Positions 38,025 through 49,726 of a DNA stretch of 64,000 nucleotides are shown here, one piece after another (the stretch's first letter is position 1; each line of letters opens with the position of its first letter). The stretch covers positions 2,161,223-2,225,222 of the forward strand of contig NW_017265135.1 in the NCBI RefSeq assembly GCF_001638985.1, in the 5' to 3' direction. Under the pieces are notes generated by a model, which was not told where the DNA came from, ran no database searches, and was given only the letters and a program-made list of their open reading frames with translations. This stretch comes from Phycomyces blakesleeanus NRRL 1555(-). Taxonomy: Eukaryota > Mucoromycota > Mucoromycetes > Mucorales > Phycomycetaceae. A program made the translations under genes and the position numbers.

Positions 38025-38451
38025 TGGTGTGTTCGGGAATAAATATTTAAGTTTTTAGGTGATTTTCAAAGTTCCATGACTTTTGCTACAGACAAGTTAT
38101 AGAGAATTGCTTAGACATGTTTTATAGGGAAGACTCTTCCGAATAACTCTTGTTTAAAAGATTCTAAAAACAAGGCTTGAATAAAAAGTCATGGACCTTC
38201 AAAGTCAAGAGGTATCAATAGAAAATAGTGGAGTTTCAGCTTTTTCTTTAATATTGAAATGAAAAAGAGAGTCACTATAGCAACAGGTACATTTCAATGT
38301 TCTTAAAAAGGATAGTCGTGTAGCGTAAAATATTATTTTTTCGATTTTCTTTATATATATATCGGGAATTTAATATATTTTACTATCGGAGTTTTCTTGA
38401 GGTAAAATTGAAAAGATTTCAAAACTTTGATGTTTATGCTCGAACACACCA
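38025..38451. mobile_element. MITE-like element with TA target duplication
   Basis: A 427-bp segment bounded by perfect 11-bp terminal inverted repeats (TGGTGTGTTCG at 38025-38035; CGAACACACCA at 38441-38451). Each is flanked outside by TA (38023-38024 and 38452-38453). Beyond the perfect core the ends stay similar: 26 of the first 32 positions match. An inner inverted pair (TCCATGACTTTT at 38073-38084 and its complement at 38184-38195) adds a second stem. There is no coding capacity. TA duplication and size fit a non-autonomous Tc1/mariner derivative. Confidence 0.75.
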
Positions 38452-39765
38452 TACGAGTATCAAATGTAACTGAATACGACACATTTTGCTTCTTAAATCC
38501 TATGGCGTGGTAGAAATATCAATATCAATAGAAATGTTAAATTATCTACTTGTAGCCTAGTAGGTCTACCTATATCAGGTACCAGTAACGACAAAACAAA
38601 CAGTCTGATCTGCGATGTATTATTTCAAGATTCAAAGGTTTAAACGAATATGAGACATTTCCATTTCTACTACTAGAAAATTAGTACAAAGAATTTCTAA
38701 TTATTATATTGATTTTTTTTGGCTTTGCGCAAACCTTTGAGGAAGGGAAAAAGCACTGGAGACATGTATGATTGACTCACATGAAGAGGCGACTGTCACA
38801 TTCATTGAAGCAATTGGCCTACATTAATGGGTATTATCTTCCTTTTTTTGTTTTTTCTAATAGGGTACCTATAATATCTCTTACTTACTGCATTGATATA
38901 TATATATTGGTCTAAGCCAATCGCTAAGCCCTTCTGATCACTTTACAAGTGGAAATATTGTATGACCCACCGCAATAAATACAGTAACTTACTAGCTACA
39001 ACAATTAATTCTTCGACATAAGTGATGCTTTTGATTTTGATCGGTAGTAATGAAATTTGGGCTTCTTGCAAATGATTATAAAATCGGTAAACCGAGACAA
39101 GCTGAGATAATGTATCAAACATATATACAGTCTAATTAGATTCTAGAAATAGAAATATACGTTTGGCCACGGTTGAAGTTTATGGGTAAAGTAGTAAGAA
39201 AGAAGACATCCTTTATTGAGAATTAAAAGGGAATTAATGTATTTAAGATAAAAATATCCTCCCGTCTCATTGATTTTCTTTTAGAAATACGTATGGTTAC
39301 AATAAATGTGCCTCGATTAACGTAAATTTTGCTTTCTATTGTGTTTTCACAAGAAGTCATTTTACACGAAGCATCTTTCGTACAGCACAGATGATTCAAA
39401 ACAAAGCTCAAAAGTAAATTGTATTCACTCTACTTTTGTACTTTTCTTAATCAAAAGCTATAATTTATTTTATGCCGAATATGTGTCTTCAAGATGAATT
39501 TTGTACACACATACATATACATGTACATATATGTATCTGTATCTGTATATAAATGTACACAGATATATACTTTTAATAAAGTATTGTATATAAAATGACA
39601 TAATTAAGCCCTTTTTTCTTAGCACTTTCTCAATTATTCTTTATTCAAATTTTTGCTCAGCATTTTTTATTCTAGCTTGATAAAAGCTTGGCCCTTACAT
39701 TTATATATGTATAAATATATTTCTACACTCTTGTGTAGCCAAAGCCACACTAATACTCCGCGGTG

Positions 39766-39804
39766 ATGAGCACTACACCAGCCTATAGATCACGTGCACG
39801 GACG
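39766..39804 (+). CDS. Possible 5' exon or mini-ORF
   Basis: Thirteen codons from ATG (MSTTPAYRSRART) in a GC-rich patch within AT-rich DNA, ending precisely at a perfect GTAAGT donor. A pyrimidine-rich acceptor (TTTTGTTTTAAG) at about 39910-39921 would add Gly and a stop, giving a 14-residue product. Alternatively it is the first exon of an unidentified gene or an upstream leader exon of RHO1. No downstream coding exon was found. Confidence 0.25.
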
Positions 39805-40297
39805 GTAAGTCTAGAAATTTAGGCAACCTTACATGCTCTTTTACTTTTCATACTCACTTTACATTCTTAATCGGTACGTCATTAACTTCTGCTTGGCATT
39901 TATCTTTTTATTTTGTTTTAAGGGGTAGTGTAAATAAGTATGAGAGTGGTTGAAATAAAATGAAAATGGCTGGGCCTTGAGTAGAAAATATTAAGGGGTG
40001 TCAATATAGATGACAAAAAAAAGGCACAGGAAAGTTGAAGAGAGCATAAAGTGTATAGAAAAGAAAAGAAAAAAAAAGAAAAAAGCATGGAAAATGTAAT
40101 ATTATGGATGATGAGATTCCTTGGAAAGATGGGGCTTATCATGCATAGTGTAGCATTGCATGAGTCAAAAAAAAAGAAGAGGTCATAATTTATGCCAATA
40201 TATATATAAGGGGCGGAAAACAAGAACTGACCAAATACTCTTTCCAATATAAACCACTAACGAACCATTTCTTTAATCCTTCATTACATAGTATTAA

Positions 40298-40355
40298 GTA
40301 AGATACTTTTACTCTGTCTGTTTAATGAATTTATTAATCCTAATTTAACAATCAG
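40298..40355 (+). other. Probable 5'-UTR intron of RHO1
   Basis: A GTAAGA donor at 40298 and a CAATCAG acceptor ending at 40355 sit directly before the ATG, with a CTAAT branch-like motif about 17 nt upstream of the acceptor. The 58-nt length matches the gene's other introns. Confidence 0.5.
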
Positions 40356-41239
40356 ATGGCAGAACTCAGAAGAAAGCTCGTAATTGTCGGTGATGGTGCT
40401 TGTGGCAAGACTTGTCTACTCATTGTCTTTTCCAAAGGCACATTCCCTGAAGTAAGATATAATTGCATAAAAACGAGAATCATATATTTAAAAGTCCTTT
40501 ATGCTTTGTTTGTTTGGTATAGTTTTATGTTCCCACTGTGTTTGAGAACTATGTTGCTGACGTAGAGGTTGATGGCAAGCACGTTGAATTGGCACTGTGG
40601 GATACCGCTGGTAAAAAAAACGAAAATGAATATTTCATATGTAAATCTTACATTTTTTTAAAAAAAATAGGCCAGGAAGATTATGATCGTCTCCGCCCTC
40701 TCTCATACCCTGACTCGCATGTTATCTTGATTTGTTATGCTGTTGACTCGCCTGATTCACTTGATAACGTTCAGGAGAAGGTACTTATTTTATTTATTAA
40801 TCAAATACTTGCAGTTATTCGATTGCTAAATAAGACTATTTAGTGGATTTCTGAGGTCCTCCATTTCTGCCAAAATCTACCTGTTTTGTTGGTTGGCTGC
40901 AAGAAAGATTTGAGAAACGACCCTGCTACTATCGAGGAGCTCAGAAAGAACTCTCAAAAGCCTGTATCATCTGAGGAAGTAAGTCAAAATGATACATACA
41001 TAAATAAACACGCAAAAACACACACATTCGTGCATACATAAATTATGTGGGTCGATTAGATTGACTGTTTTTATTTTATTTATTAGGGTATGGCTGTGGC
41101 ACGGCAAATTCGTGCCGAAAAATACCTCGAGTGCTCTGCCAAGACCAACGAAGGTGTTCGTGAAGTATTTGAACACGCCACTCGAGCTGCCTTGAAGATC
41201 GTCAAAAGAAGTTCAGGAAAACCCTGCGTTGTTCTTTAA
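40356..41239 (+). CDS. RHO1: Rho1 GTPase
   Basis: Five coding exons: 40356-40451, 40523-40610, 40671-40780, 40844-40978 and 41087-41239, giving 193 aa, the usual Rho length. All G-box motifs are present: P-loop GDGACGKT, switch [11 protein letters not shown], switch [19 protein letters not shown], the G4-equivalent GCKKDL, and G5 ECSAKT. The Rho insert helix is visible ([13 protein letters not shown]). The C-terminus has a basic stretch (KIVKRSSGK) and CAAX box CVVL, whose Leu predicts geranylgeranylation. Rho1 activates glucan synthase and protein kinase C in the cell-wall integrity pathway (established in yeast). Similarity favours Rho1 over Cdc42 or Rac: YVPTVFENY with DVEVDGK and [12 protein letters not shown]. 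The start is fixed by the P-loop distance. Confidence 0.95.
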
Positions 41240-41851
41240 TTATTTTTTTTAGTTATAAAAGAGGCATCAAAGAAAGAGAAAAAGAAAGAGAGAGAAAGAG
41301 AGAGAGAGAGGTCAAAACCAAGACCAGGACCAAAACACAAATCAGTTGGACTTGATTAATATTCTTCTTTATTTTCCTTCCAATAGTGAATATATATATA
41401 TCCTTTCCTTTTTTTTCCTTTCTGTTTTTTTGAAACATATGGTTCAATCATATTAGTGTTTTCTTTTATAATGGGAGCCTGGGTGGAACAGTGTCAGTCT
41501 AATAACCATTGTTAGGGGATAAGGGGGAGAAGAGGGGGGGGGGGAGGTTTTTTTTGGGCTGCAAATCATGAGTCCTGTACATTTAGACCCGGAAAACAAG
41601 TGTTACATGTGTTACGATGGCAAGATGTGTTTGTGCTTTTTAAAGAATAATGAATAAACAATAGGTGCCAATGTGATGTGTATATGCTGAGATTTGTGTT
41701 TGATGAAATAAGATAAAGACAAGACTGGGCATTTGTGTACAAAACTCAAATTTACTCCGCATGAGAACCACCTACTTGAAAATCAAGATATATATAAATA
41801 CCCTTTCCATTCTTCCTTCCTTTTCACCATTTCATTTATATATAATTATCA
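41240..41851. other. Intergenic region with GAGA and poly-G tracts
   Basis: The RHO1 3' flank has a GAGA/AAAGAG purine tract (about 41270-41310). A G-rich run (GGGGGGGGGGAGG) lies near 41536-41548. The promoter of the caleosin gene follows, with ATATATATAAAT at about 41787-41798. No gene was seen. Confidence 0.5.
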
Positions 41852-44800
41852 ATGCCTAAAGATTCACAAGAGCGTAAGCTTAATGCATCTCACTTACGCC
41901 TCAACTAACCCTTGTATTAGACCGACCCATGAAATCCATTCGTATAGTAGGAGATTCTCCTCATGAACAACCCGTAAGTCTTAAACACTAATGTAGGTTA
42001 TTTCTAAAGGCTGTTTTATATTTAGGCTCTTCAAAATCATTTTGCCTATTGGGATCGAACCAACAAAGGTTATATCACCCCATTAGATGCAGTCAGAGGT
42101 AAATATAATACAATCGCCTAAACCATTATACTCAAACTCTCGTGTACCAAGGCTTCTCCAACCTGGGTTACAATATATTCCTAAGTATCATAATTGGTGC
42201 CATCCTAAGCATGTTGTTTTCATATGCAACACAAGATTCATGGATACCAGACCCTTTATTCCGAGTAAACACAGCTAATCTTATAAGCTCAGAGGTAAAT
42301 CATCACACAAAAACACACAAAAACACACAAAAACACATACAAAACACGAAACTTATTGTTCGCGTTTAATCTCTTTAAAGTCATGTGGTCCGTACGATCA
42401 AAATGGGCAATTTGATCTTGAGAAGTTTGAGGCTCTATTCACAGCATACGCAAAGGCAGATCCCTCTGGAAAAACCATCAGTGTAATAGAATTACTTCAA
42501 ATGGTCAATGAAACAAACTCTCTCGGAACAAGTCTTTCTAAATGGTAATATTTGTTTTCTTGCCTTACAAGGTTAAATTAACACGGTTCTCTTTACAGGA
42601 CAAAAACATTTCTGGAATGGAGTACTGCTTATCTATTTGTGGGCCACCGCGGTTCTCTGAAGAAGAGAGATGTTGTGGCTACCTACGATGTAAGAAATCA
42701 ATAGAAACCCAAAAAGCCTTTAAAATATTTATCAAGTATTTCGCTTTCAATATCTATAGGGCTCCTTATTCTACCGTCTCCGGAATACTAAGCGTCCCAT
42801 CAAAGCAAACACAAAAAAGCCTCGTCTAGCTGGCGTGATTCGCGCAAAAACTAAAATCAACTACCTAGAAGACAAGGTCCAGACAATAATCAACAAGCTC
42901 CCACCTTCTTCTGTCAAGGCAGTTGAAGGGCGGATTGAAAAGTTACGCCTCATGGTAGAAAACCATACGGGTCAGCTTACTTTTCCCATTCCAATCATGG
43001 ATCTAAACAAACCTGTGACTACAATGCGGGCAATAACGTTGACGGGCGTACCAGATAAGCAAGAATCAGCTGAAACTGCCGTCTCACTAAATTCGCTCCA
43101 GCTTTACGGACACTCTCTCACGGGTACTCAAGAAATCCAAGAATATCAAGGCACTCAGGAATATGACAATATAAACATCACTGGCCTTTCATTGGATTCC
43201 CTATCAAAAGACGACACAGAAAGCATCATTGTAAAAGACTGGCTTCAAACAGGTTCTCTCACTGGGGTTCAGAAACCAACAGATTTGCAAAACAAGCATG
43301 ACTCACAAGAGAATGATACCCCTGTTCAACTGACTACTGGATTGACTGGCGTACAGAAACAAGATAATGACCAAGAGACTCTGACAGCACAAAATACAGA
43401 TGCAATGCTTACCTCTGGCCTTACTGGTGTCCAGAAATCAGAAGAAGAACCTCCAGTCGATGAAGTACACGTCCAACTCACTTCAGGCTTAACTGGCGTC
43501 CAGATATCTTCAGAAGATGAATATTCCATCGATGAAGTACACGTCCAACTCACTTCTGGTTTAACTGGGGTCAAGGTGTCTTCAGAAGAGTTTGAAACCA
43601 CAGAGATCCTATCAAAATCTGGTATAATCGGTGTACAGGAACCATCAGAAACCGCTCCAATTGAAGAGATCGATGTCGAACTCACTTCCGATCTAACTGG
43701 CGTCAAGTATGGTACATCCGACCACGATCTTATTTCAGCAGGAGCATATGAAGATGACCAACAAAACACAAGTCAATTTGGTGTTCAGCTTCCAGAAGAT
43801 CTTGAAGGCACTTTGACAGTAGACGAAGGAGAGCCTGTTCAGTTGACCTTTGGTCTAACAGGTATCAAGAGTCAGTTTGATACTGAAGACAAGGAAAACA
43901 CAGTTGATGATCACGCTTTAGAGAACACTGGTCTTACTGGAGTTCTTCACAGCAGTGATGAAGATACACATGAAACCTTTGTACGCTTCACACATAACGA
44001 TACATCTAGTGATGAATCTATGGAAGTTCCTGAACTGACTCTTGTTGACCATCCTTTGACCGGTACCTGCAGGGATCACAGTGATGTTGAAAACGAAGAC
44101 GAACTTTCTCAATATGACATGCACAGTGATATTCACTATTCTTCTACTGAAGCTACTGAATCCGACAGAGAGCCATTCCAGCTTGTTGCCAACCTAACTG
44201 GTCTATCCAAAGAAGATCCTTCATCTGCCATCTTTGTAGATCTTACCCATGAGCTCTCTGGCGATATGAACGCGACTCATTTTGGCGAAATATTCTTGGT
44301 TGACTCTCTCACTGGTTTGAGCAAAGAGCCACCTATCGTAGATAGCTTCAAGCTTTCAGAAGATATTCAGGTCAAACCAAAGGAACCCAAGATCCCTGTA
44401 TCTATTCAAGATGTCGCTTTGACTACTGCTTTGACTGGCCTTTCCAATAAGCCTACTGAGCCCAGTACGTTTGATTTGTCAAACGGAACATTTGATTTCC
44501 CTCGAAATGCAAAGGAAACAGTCTCAGTTGAAGATGTAATGTTGAGTGAGTCATTGACAGGAGTTAAGGACATTCCAGAAGACACCGCTGATCCAACTGA
44601 TGCCGACGACCAAGAAGGTGACGATTCCAGCAATATTGCCACTACAGCTCATCACGATGATAAGAACGTCTCCGGGATGACATCACAGGATATCAATGTA
44701 CATGACTACCACTATGAAAACTCATCAGTATGCAGCTCCCATGCTTCTGTGGACAATGGCGCGCATCAAGATTCAGAGAATAGCCATTCAGAAGACGAAT

Positions 44801-44982
44801 CGTGTGAATCTCGCGCAGGCGTCCCAATGTCTTTGAGTGACTCCCAGCAAAGTGCAAAGGCTAGAAAGAACCGAAGAAAGAAGGATAAGAAGAGACAGAA
44901 GCAGCAGATGGCCACTGTAAATGATAAGGCTTCTGAAGGTGCATGGCCACCATTAACTGAGGTTGCCGGCAAAGAAGAATAA
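41852..44982 (+). CDS. Caleosin-domain protein with long acidic LTGV-repeat tail
   Basis: Seven exons: 41852-41873, 41921-41973, 42026-42098, 42152-42294, 42381-42544, 42599-42689 and 42760-44982, giving 922 aa. Residues about 20-195 are a caleosin domain: ALQNHFAYWDRTNKGYITPL, DAVRGFSNLGYNIFLSIIIG, SYATQDSWIPDP, YDQNGQFDLEKFE and TFLEWSTAYLFVGHRGSLKK, ending with YDGSLFYRL. Caleosins sit on lipid droplets or ER and many act as haem peroxygenases. The EF-hand loop (D35-D46) lacks the usual acids at positions 3 and 5, and His30 is kept but no second haem His is evident near SCGPYD. The last exon continues without a break into about 580 residues with some 19 copies of an LTSGLTGVQ-like motif in an acidic background, then a basic patch (KARKNRRKKDKKRQKQQ). 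The tail is probably disordered; its function is unknown. Confidence 0.85.
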
Positions 44983-45629
44983 TTATCATTATCTAACCCG
45001 CTCTTTTTCATCCCCTCCCCTTCTTTTTTTTAAATTTTTTATAATTTTTTGACTTTCATTTGTTTTCTGCATGCTGGAATAAAAAACCTAAACCCATTTC
45101 CCTGTTTTTATTTAATAAATGCATCTTACAGGGGTTTGTATAACTCACGATTGTCATTACTTTTAGCTGGGTTCTTTTTCAATAAACGAATACATATTTA
45201 CTTGCTTGAATAGAATACAATTCCCAAAAATATTCATGTACAGTATAGAAATGAGACCTCAGAAAATTGGTAAAACATTTCTGCCTATATTAGTAAATTT
45301 GAAAAAAAGAATGGTAAAACAAAATTAAACCTTCCTATTATTGAAAACGCTCTCAAAATTTATTTAAAACAATTGAACTGCTGGGGGAAGTAACTATTTT
45401 TTTTTAACTAAAATGGCAGTGTTTGGCTTTAGATGAATTACAAGTTAACTCACTGATGGAGATGCTCTAATAAACGAGAACAAGAGACTCACTTCTATCT
45501 TTGTTTTCTTTACTTATCTATTGTCTCGTTAAATCTCGCAGATTAGATCACATTGTGAATAAAGAAAACCCGGAGTTTATGATATAAAAAAAACGAGGTC
45601 AAAGACTCGAGGAGGTATTTATTAAATAT

Positions 45630-46128
45630 TTACAAAAATATTTGTACTGGTCTTCTTCTATACTCTAATTTGTTTATAATGACTTGATCAAGAACCAAAG
45701 TTTCTCTCGCGGAAACCTCTATTTCAGCATTGATAGAAAACCTATCAACTACAATTTTCTTGACATTCTTGTGGTCTCTAAAATATATATTGATAAAACA
45801 TTGCCTAATTTAATACTTACTTACTGTTTACTTTAAAAATTCCTTTAGGTCCTCGACATTTGTTAAGAGACCAGTGTAATCCAAAGTAACCAGAATTATT
45901 TGCATTTCGGAAAAGTTCAAAAAGTCCAAAAGATCTAAAAAGCAGGATATCATATTGATTCAAATTCATCTTTAACTTGTATTGTGTATTGTCTCTTGTA
46001 GGGCCATCTGTTCCCTCGAGGACATCGTCATTGATATCACATTTATCAAAAGGTTCATTTGCAAAGGAAGATTGTGCGACAAGACCCTTGTCTATAAAAG
46101 GCCGACTCCTCAACCTGTCAACCATCAT
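45630..46128 (-). CDS. Hypothetical two-exon gene
   Basis: Two exons, 46128-45821 and 45777-45630, separated by a 43-nt GTAAGT...TTTTAG intron; phases agree (308 + 148 nt) and give 151 aa. The frame begins MMVDRLRSRPFIDKGLVAQS and later has NQYDILLFRSFGLFELF, YFGLHWSLNKCRGPKGIF and, after the junction, KKIVVDRFSINAEIEVSA. Composition is that of a folded protein, unlike the flanks. I do not recognise the family. The open frame continues a little upstream of the first ATG, so the true start may lie in another exon near 46150-46500 where a related-looking frame exists. Confidence 0.45.
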
Positions 46129-46240
46129 TCTCAAAAACCTCGATCTCTTTTTTTTACCTTGATATTTGTCATTGAATACACGAAGATTTCAATACCTCAC
46201 ATAGGATCCGTTTATATTTTTAGCTCTTTTAGGCGAGAAA

Positions 46241-46470
46241 TTACTTGATGATAAAAACTTCAGATAATTTTTTCCGCAGAAGAGCTGAAACTGTTTTGTT
46301 GTTGAAATATGTGAAATGCTTCAACATCTCTGTGAAAATATCTGACAATGACATTCCTTTCAATATGTAAATATCACCGAGGACAGGTTCGACAGAATAT
46401 ATTTCATTCATGGATTTTAAAACTTTAGCTTTTGTTTCTAAATGATTCAATTGTAAATTAGCGAAATCAT
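46241..46470 (-). pseudogene. Coding-like fragment upstream of the 45.6-46.1 kb gene
   Basis: The minus-strand frame reads FNFDDFANLQLNHLETKAKV, then VEPVLGDIYILKGMSLSDIF and LLRKKLSEVFIIK before a stop at 46243. It is protein-like but I found no donor/acceptor pair that joins it in phase to the exon at 46128, and its upstream edge needs a frameshift. It is either an unresolved exon of the same gene or decayed sequence. Confidence 0.3.
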
Positions 46471-48346
46471 CAAAATTGAAGACTGAAAAGCATGTCTAGT
46501 TTCCTTACAGCTTCATTTGAACCCATTTCTTCTGATACTCATTCGGTCAAACATTCCTTAAATACAAAGGAGTTACCATGTAATCTTTGTTTTAATACAA
46601 GTAAAGGAATTGTGGGATTATTCTAGTAGTACGCTTCATGTTCATCGCTTAATGGCCGAAGTTTTTTTAGAGCTTTAGCAACGCTTCCTTAGCTGATCTT
46701 TAGTTAGAAATGGATACAGAGTGCATGGTTACAACTAATTAAAGCCATATTTTTTATGGAGAAAGAAAACAGCATGAAAATATTTAGATTTTAGTTTTAA
46801 CAAAAAAAACGGCCATAATAACCACAGTACAATTACTTTGTGCTTATGGTCATACTTTTCTGTTTTGAGAAGAAATATATGTCGATACTTGCCTGTGTAT
46901 ATGTTGTATTCAGCTTCTTTTATTGGCGCTCACTACAACCATATTAACACCAGATTCCTCGTCTAACTATGACTCAAAATAATGATCATTTTGGACATCT
47001 TCCTAAGATCTATTATTTTTCTAGGCGGAATAAAGGAATCTCATATTGCTTTAACTTGTTTCGTTTATCATCAAAGATGTCCCCTTTTCCATCTTTGCGA
47101 TAAAAAGACATTTCAGACCCCACAATTAAGTTTTGAGCCTGACCAACTCAATCCAGAAAGTGGCCAACTGGTTCTCAAAAAAAAAAACAAATCATTTTCA
47201 GGGTAGATATCGTGTAACATTGACTTAAGGTTTTATCGCGAGTTATATGCACCTATGCGCGAATGTTCTTTTTTAAAAATAGAAACATAACACATCTGAT
47301 TCGTTTGTTCACTGAATTGTATTTTAGTGTAACATGGCAACCACTCTGGCAGGTCATTTTTAATGTACCTCTAGACTCGAAAATCATTTGAAGACTATTG
47401 TTTTGGATATATTTATTTTATTTGATGTGTGAAAAATGAGTCAGAATTCAGTGCTCAAGTCCAAGATTTCTTTGATCAGCGTGGTTGATAGTTTATTTTG
47501 TAAGGTTTTCCTAGACAAAGTAATAGATGTTAATGTACATTAGCTTCTGGATGGGAAAAACGTTAGTTTTTGTTACAAGATTTATTAAATATAATCCTTT
47601 GATAATGATGTATAGCTTTTCAAAAAAAAAGCCTATAGTATTTCTGTCACTGTGGCCTCAAGATGTCCTTTGGCTCAAGTGAATATTGTCGAGAGGATCT
47701 CGACTACATACATTAATATAACAGATTCTATTATGGAGTTGAATTTTTGCTGGTGTCTTTCAGACTGTTGTAGTAGATTTATTCTATGATGTGCTAGTCA
47801 GTGGAGTTAATGAGCTTAATGAATTCTCACAAGAAAAATTCCCCACGTTATCTATGGATTATAATTCACCAGGTGGAGAAGGTTCGAAACGGTTTGTTTT
47901 GTATTGTACCATGTATCAGATAAGAATCGCAAAAAAAAGAATAAAATAACGATGAACTTCCTAATGAAGTTTGTTAATCTATATAGACACACCAAAGGTA
48001 AGAATCTTCATTGTTTTGCGCCACTAAAATAACGTATACATTTGAAGACATTTGAATTCATTTCCGTAATATAAACAAGTGCATGTCTTATAAACGACAC
48101 ACTCAGAGGTCTCTATTACATCCAAAATAACCTATCATCAAATGAAGTTGGGATTCAAGTAACCATCAAAGTCTAATACAAAAGGAAAAACTACAAAAAT
48201 ATTTTAAACTTCTATAAAAAACTAGGTTCAATACATTCTTGATCCATAGTATTAAGTTATCTTTCTCTTTCTCTAAATAATATTTATAATTCTCATCAGC
48301 TTGCCTGTATATATATATTATAACTCTTAAATATTACTAAGTTCTG

Positions 48347-48589
48347 ATGAATAAAGATGTATATACACATATTCGTATACATGCCTTTCGATACTTTGGG
48401 TCTTCTGATGCCTATATCACAGTATTTGGCAGAGAATTAGCGCTATATATAGTAGAACCCCTTACCTCAGCTCCAGTTACTTTTACTACCGCGCATTTTC
48501 TTTTTGAACCGAGTGAAAATATGCTTAAGATTAATGTGGAAGGATATTTTGATTATGAGCACGCAATTGTTAAATTGAGCTCAATTTAG
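48347..48589 (+). CDS. Hypothetical small protein
   Basis: An 80-aa frame from ATG (MNKDVYTHIRIHAFRYFG, then YITVFGRELALYIVEPLTSA and MLKINVEGYFDYEHAIVKL). Alternating hydrophobic residues suggest beta structure. No signal peptide, family or intron was recognised. The region is AT-rich, so a chance frame or gene fragment cannot be excluded. Confidence 0.3.
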   Translation: MNKDVYTHIRIHAFRYFGSSDAYITVFGRELALYIVEPLTSAPVTFTTAHFLFEPSENMLKINVEGYFDYEHAIVKLSSI

Positions 48590-49726
48590 ATTCAGGATTT
48601 TATATAATATAGTTTTTATTAAATATCTTTTGGAGAGGCTCTACTGCGAGTGTTAAAGTCATTCTTTAAAGATAATTTCTATATCTCTCTGTAAAAAAGT
48701 AGTTACTCTAATATTAAATTTTGTAAATATCTCTTTCCAACGGTTTATCTGGTTCAATATTATCAGCGATTCTTTAGTAGTCTGAAACAAAAAGGGTAAT
48801 ATTCTACTACTGAAAATAGACCGTTTGCTGTCTAATCCAAGAACAATGGTAAAAGAAGTAAACACTGGACTTTATAAGAGAATATTCATAAAACAATCCA
48901 AGGTCTGTTTTATTCAACTATTATAAATTTTTCTTTCGTTTATTTTGTAATGCCTATTGTCTATGTTTATTTAGAAGGCGTATCCTCCTATTTTAGACTG
49001 TGTTGTCATGAATAGTCGTACATATAATATATATACAAAATCACAAAGTTACAAAATGTTCTTGATGACCCAGACTTTTTCAGTTTTTATTTGTTTACTA
49101 TTTATCTTTGTGTGAAACCATAGAAACCAAAATTAAAAGTTTGAGATGATATTGTTTTTGTTGATCTTTCAAGGGTATGACTTATTTGTTAACATCATGA
49201 ATCAAAGGCAGCTAGTCTGATTTGTTTATTAGACTACTTTATCAAGAAAGGGTATACAAAATTCTGTCATGATTGAAAAAATCAAGGTAAATAAACTGAA
49301 TATCTTAATGTTTTACTTTACAATATTAACAATTGTACAACTCGGAATATGTCAGCTGGACATATCTATACTAACACGATATTGAATCATTATGGCCAAA
49401 AGATATAGTGTAGTTAAGGTCTTCAAGGCTCGGGTGTGAGAAATACAGGCAGTTACGGCCACGAGAGATGCACTAACAAGCACTCGGACCATTTCACCGG
49501 CCCTGTTTCTTTTATGGGTAGAATAAAAAATCAACAAAGGGTTCCCACATACGGATTATTAGAACATGAACCCTAAATATAGTTGATCACAGAGTCTAGA
49601 TTTAAATCAATAGAGAGTACCGTTTTCACCATTGTTTATGAGATCACCCTGTTTTTTCTTCTTCAAAAAAGCACAAGCTGCCAAGAGTTAAACTCTCTTA
49701 CAGAAGCATTTGAACTCATGGTTTCA

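Larger units (their letters stand above)
35834..40355. other. 4.5-kb AT-rich gene desert
   Basis: It holds a MITE-like element (38025-38451), a Cys-rich coding-like island (36961-37113, +), a second island on the minus strand (38016-37817, frame with RDQRPTGNKNPYKKKTHERF), and a mini-ORF with a splice donor at 39766. The last 160 bp are the RHO1 promoter and leader, with a TATATATAAG element at about 40199-40209. The rest is AT-rich without recognisable genes. Confidence 0.55.

Noticed and set aside
43326..43769. 147-codon minus-strand ORF inside the caleosin tail
   Set aside because: A shadow of the repetitive sense frame; the sense frame is continuous with the caleosin domain.
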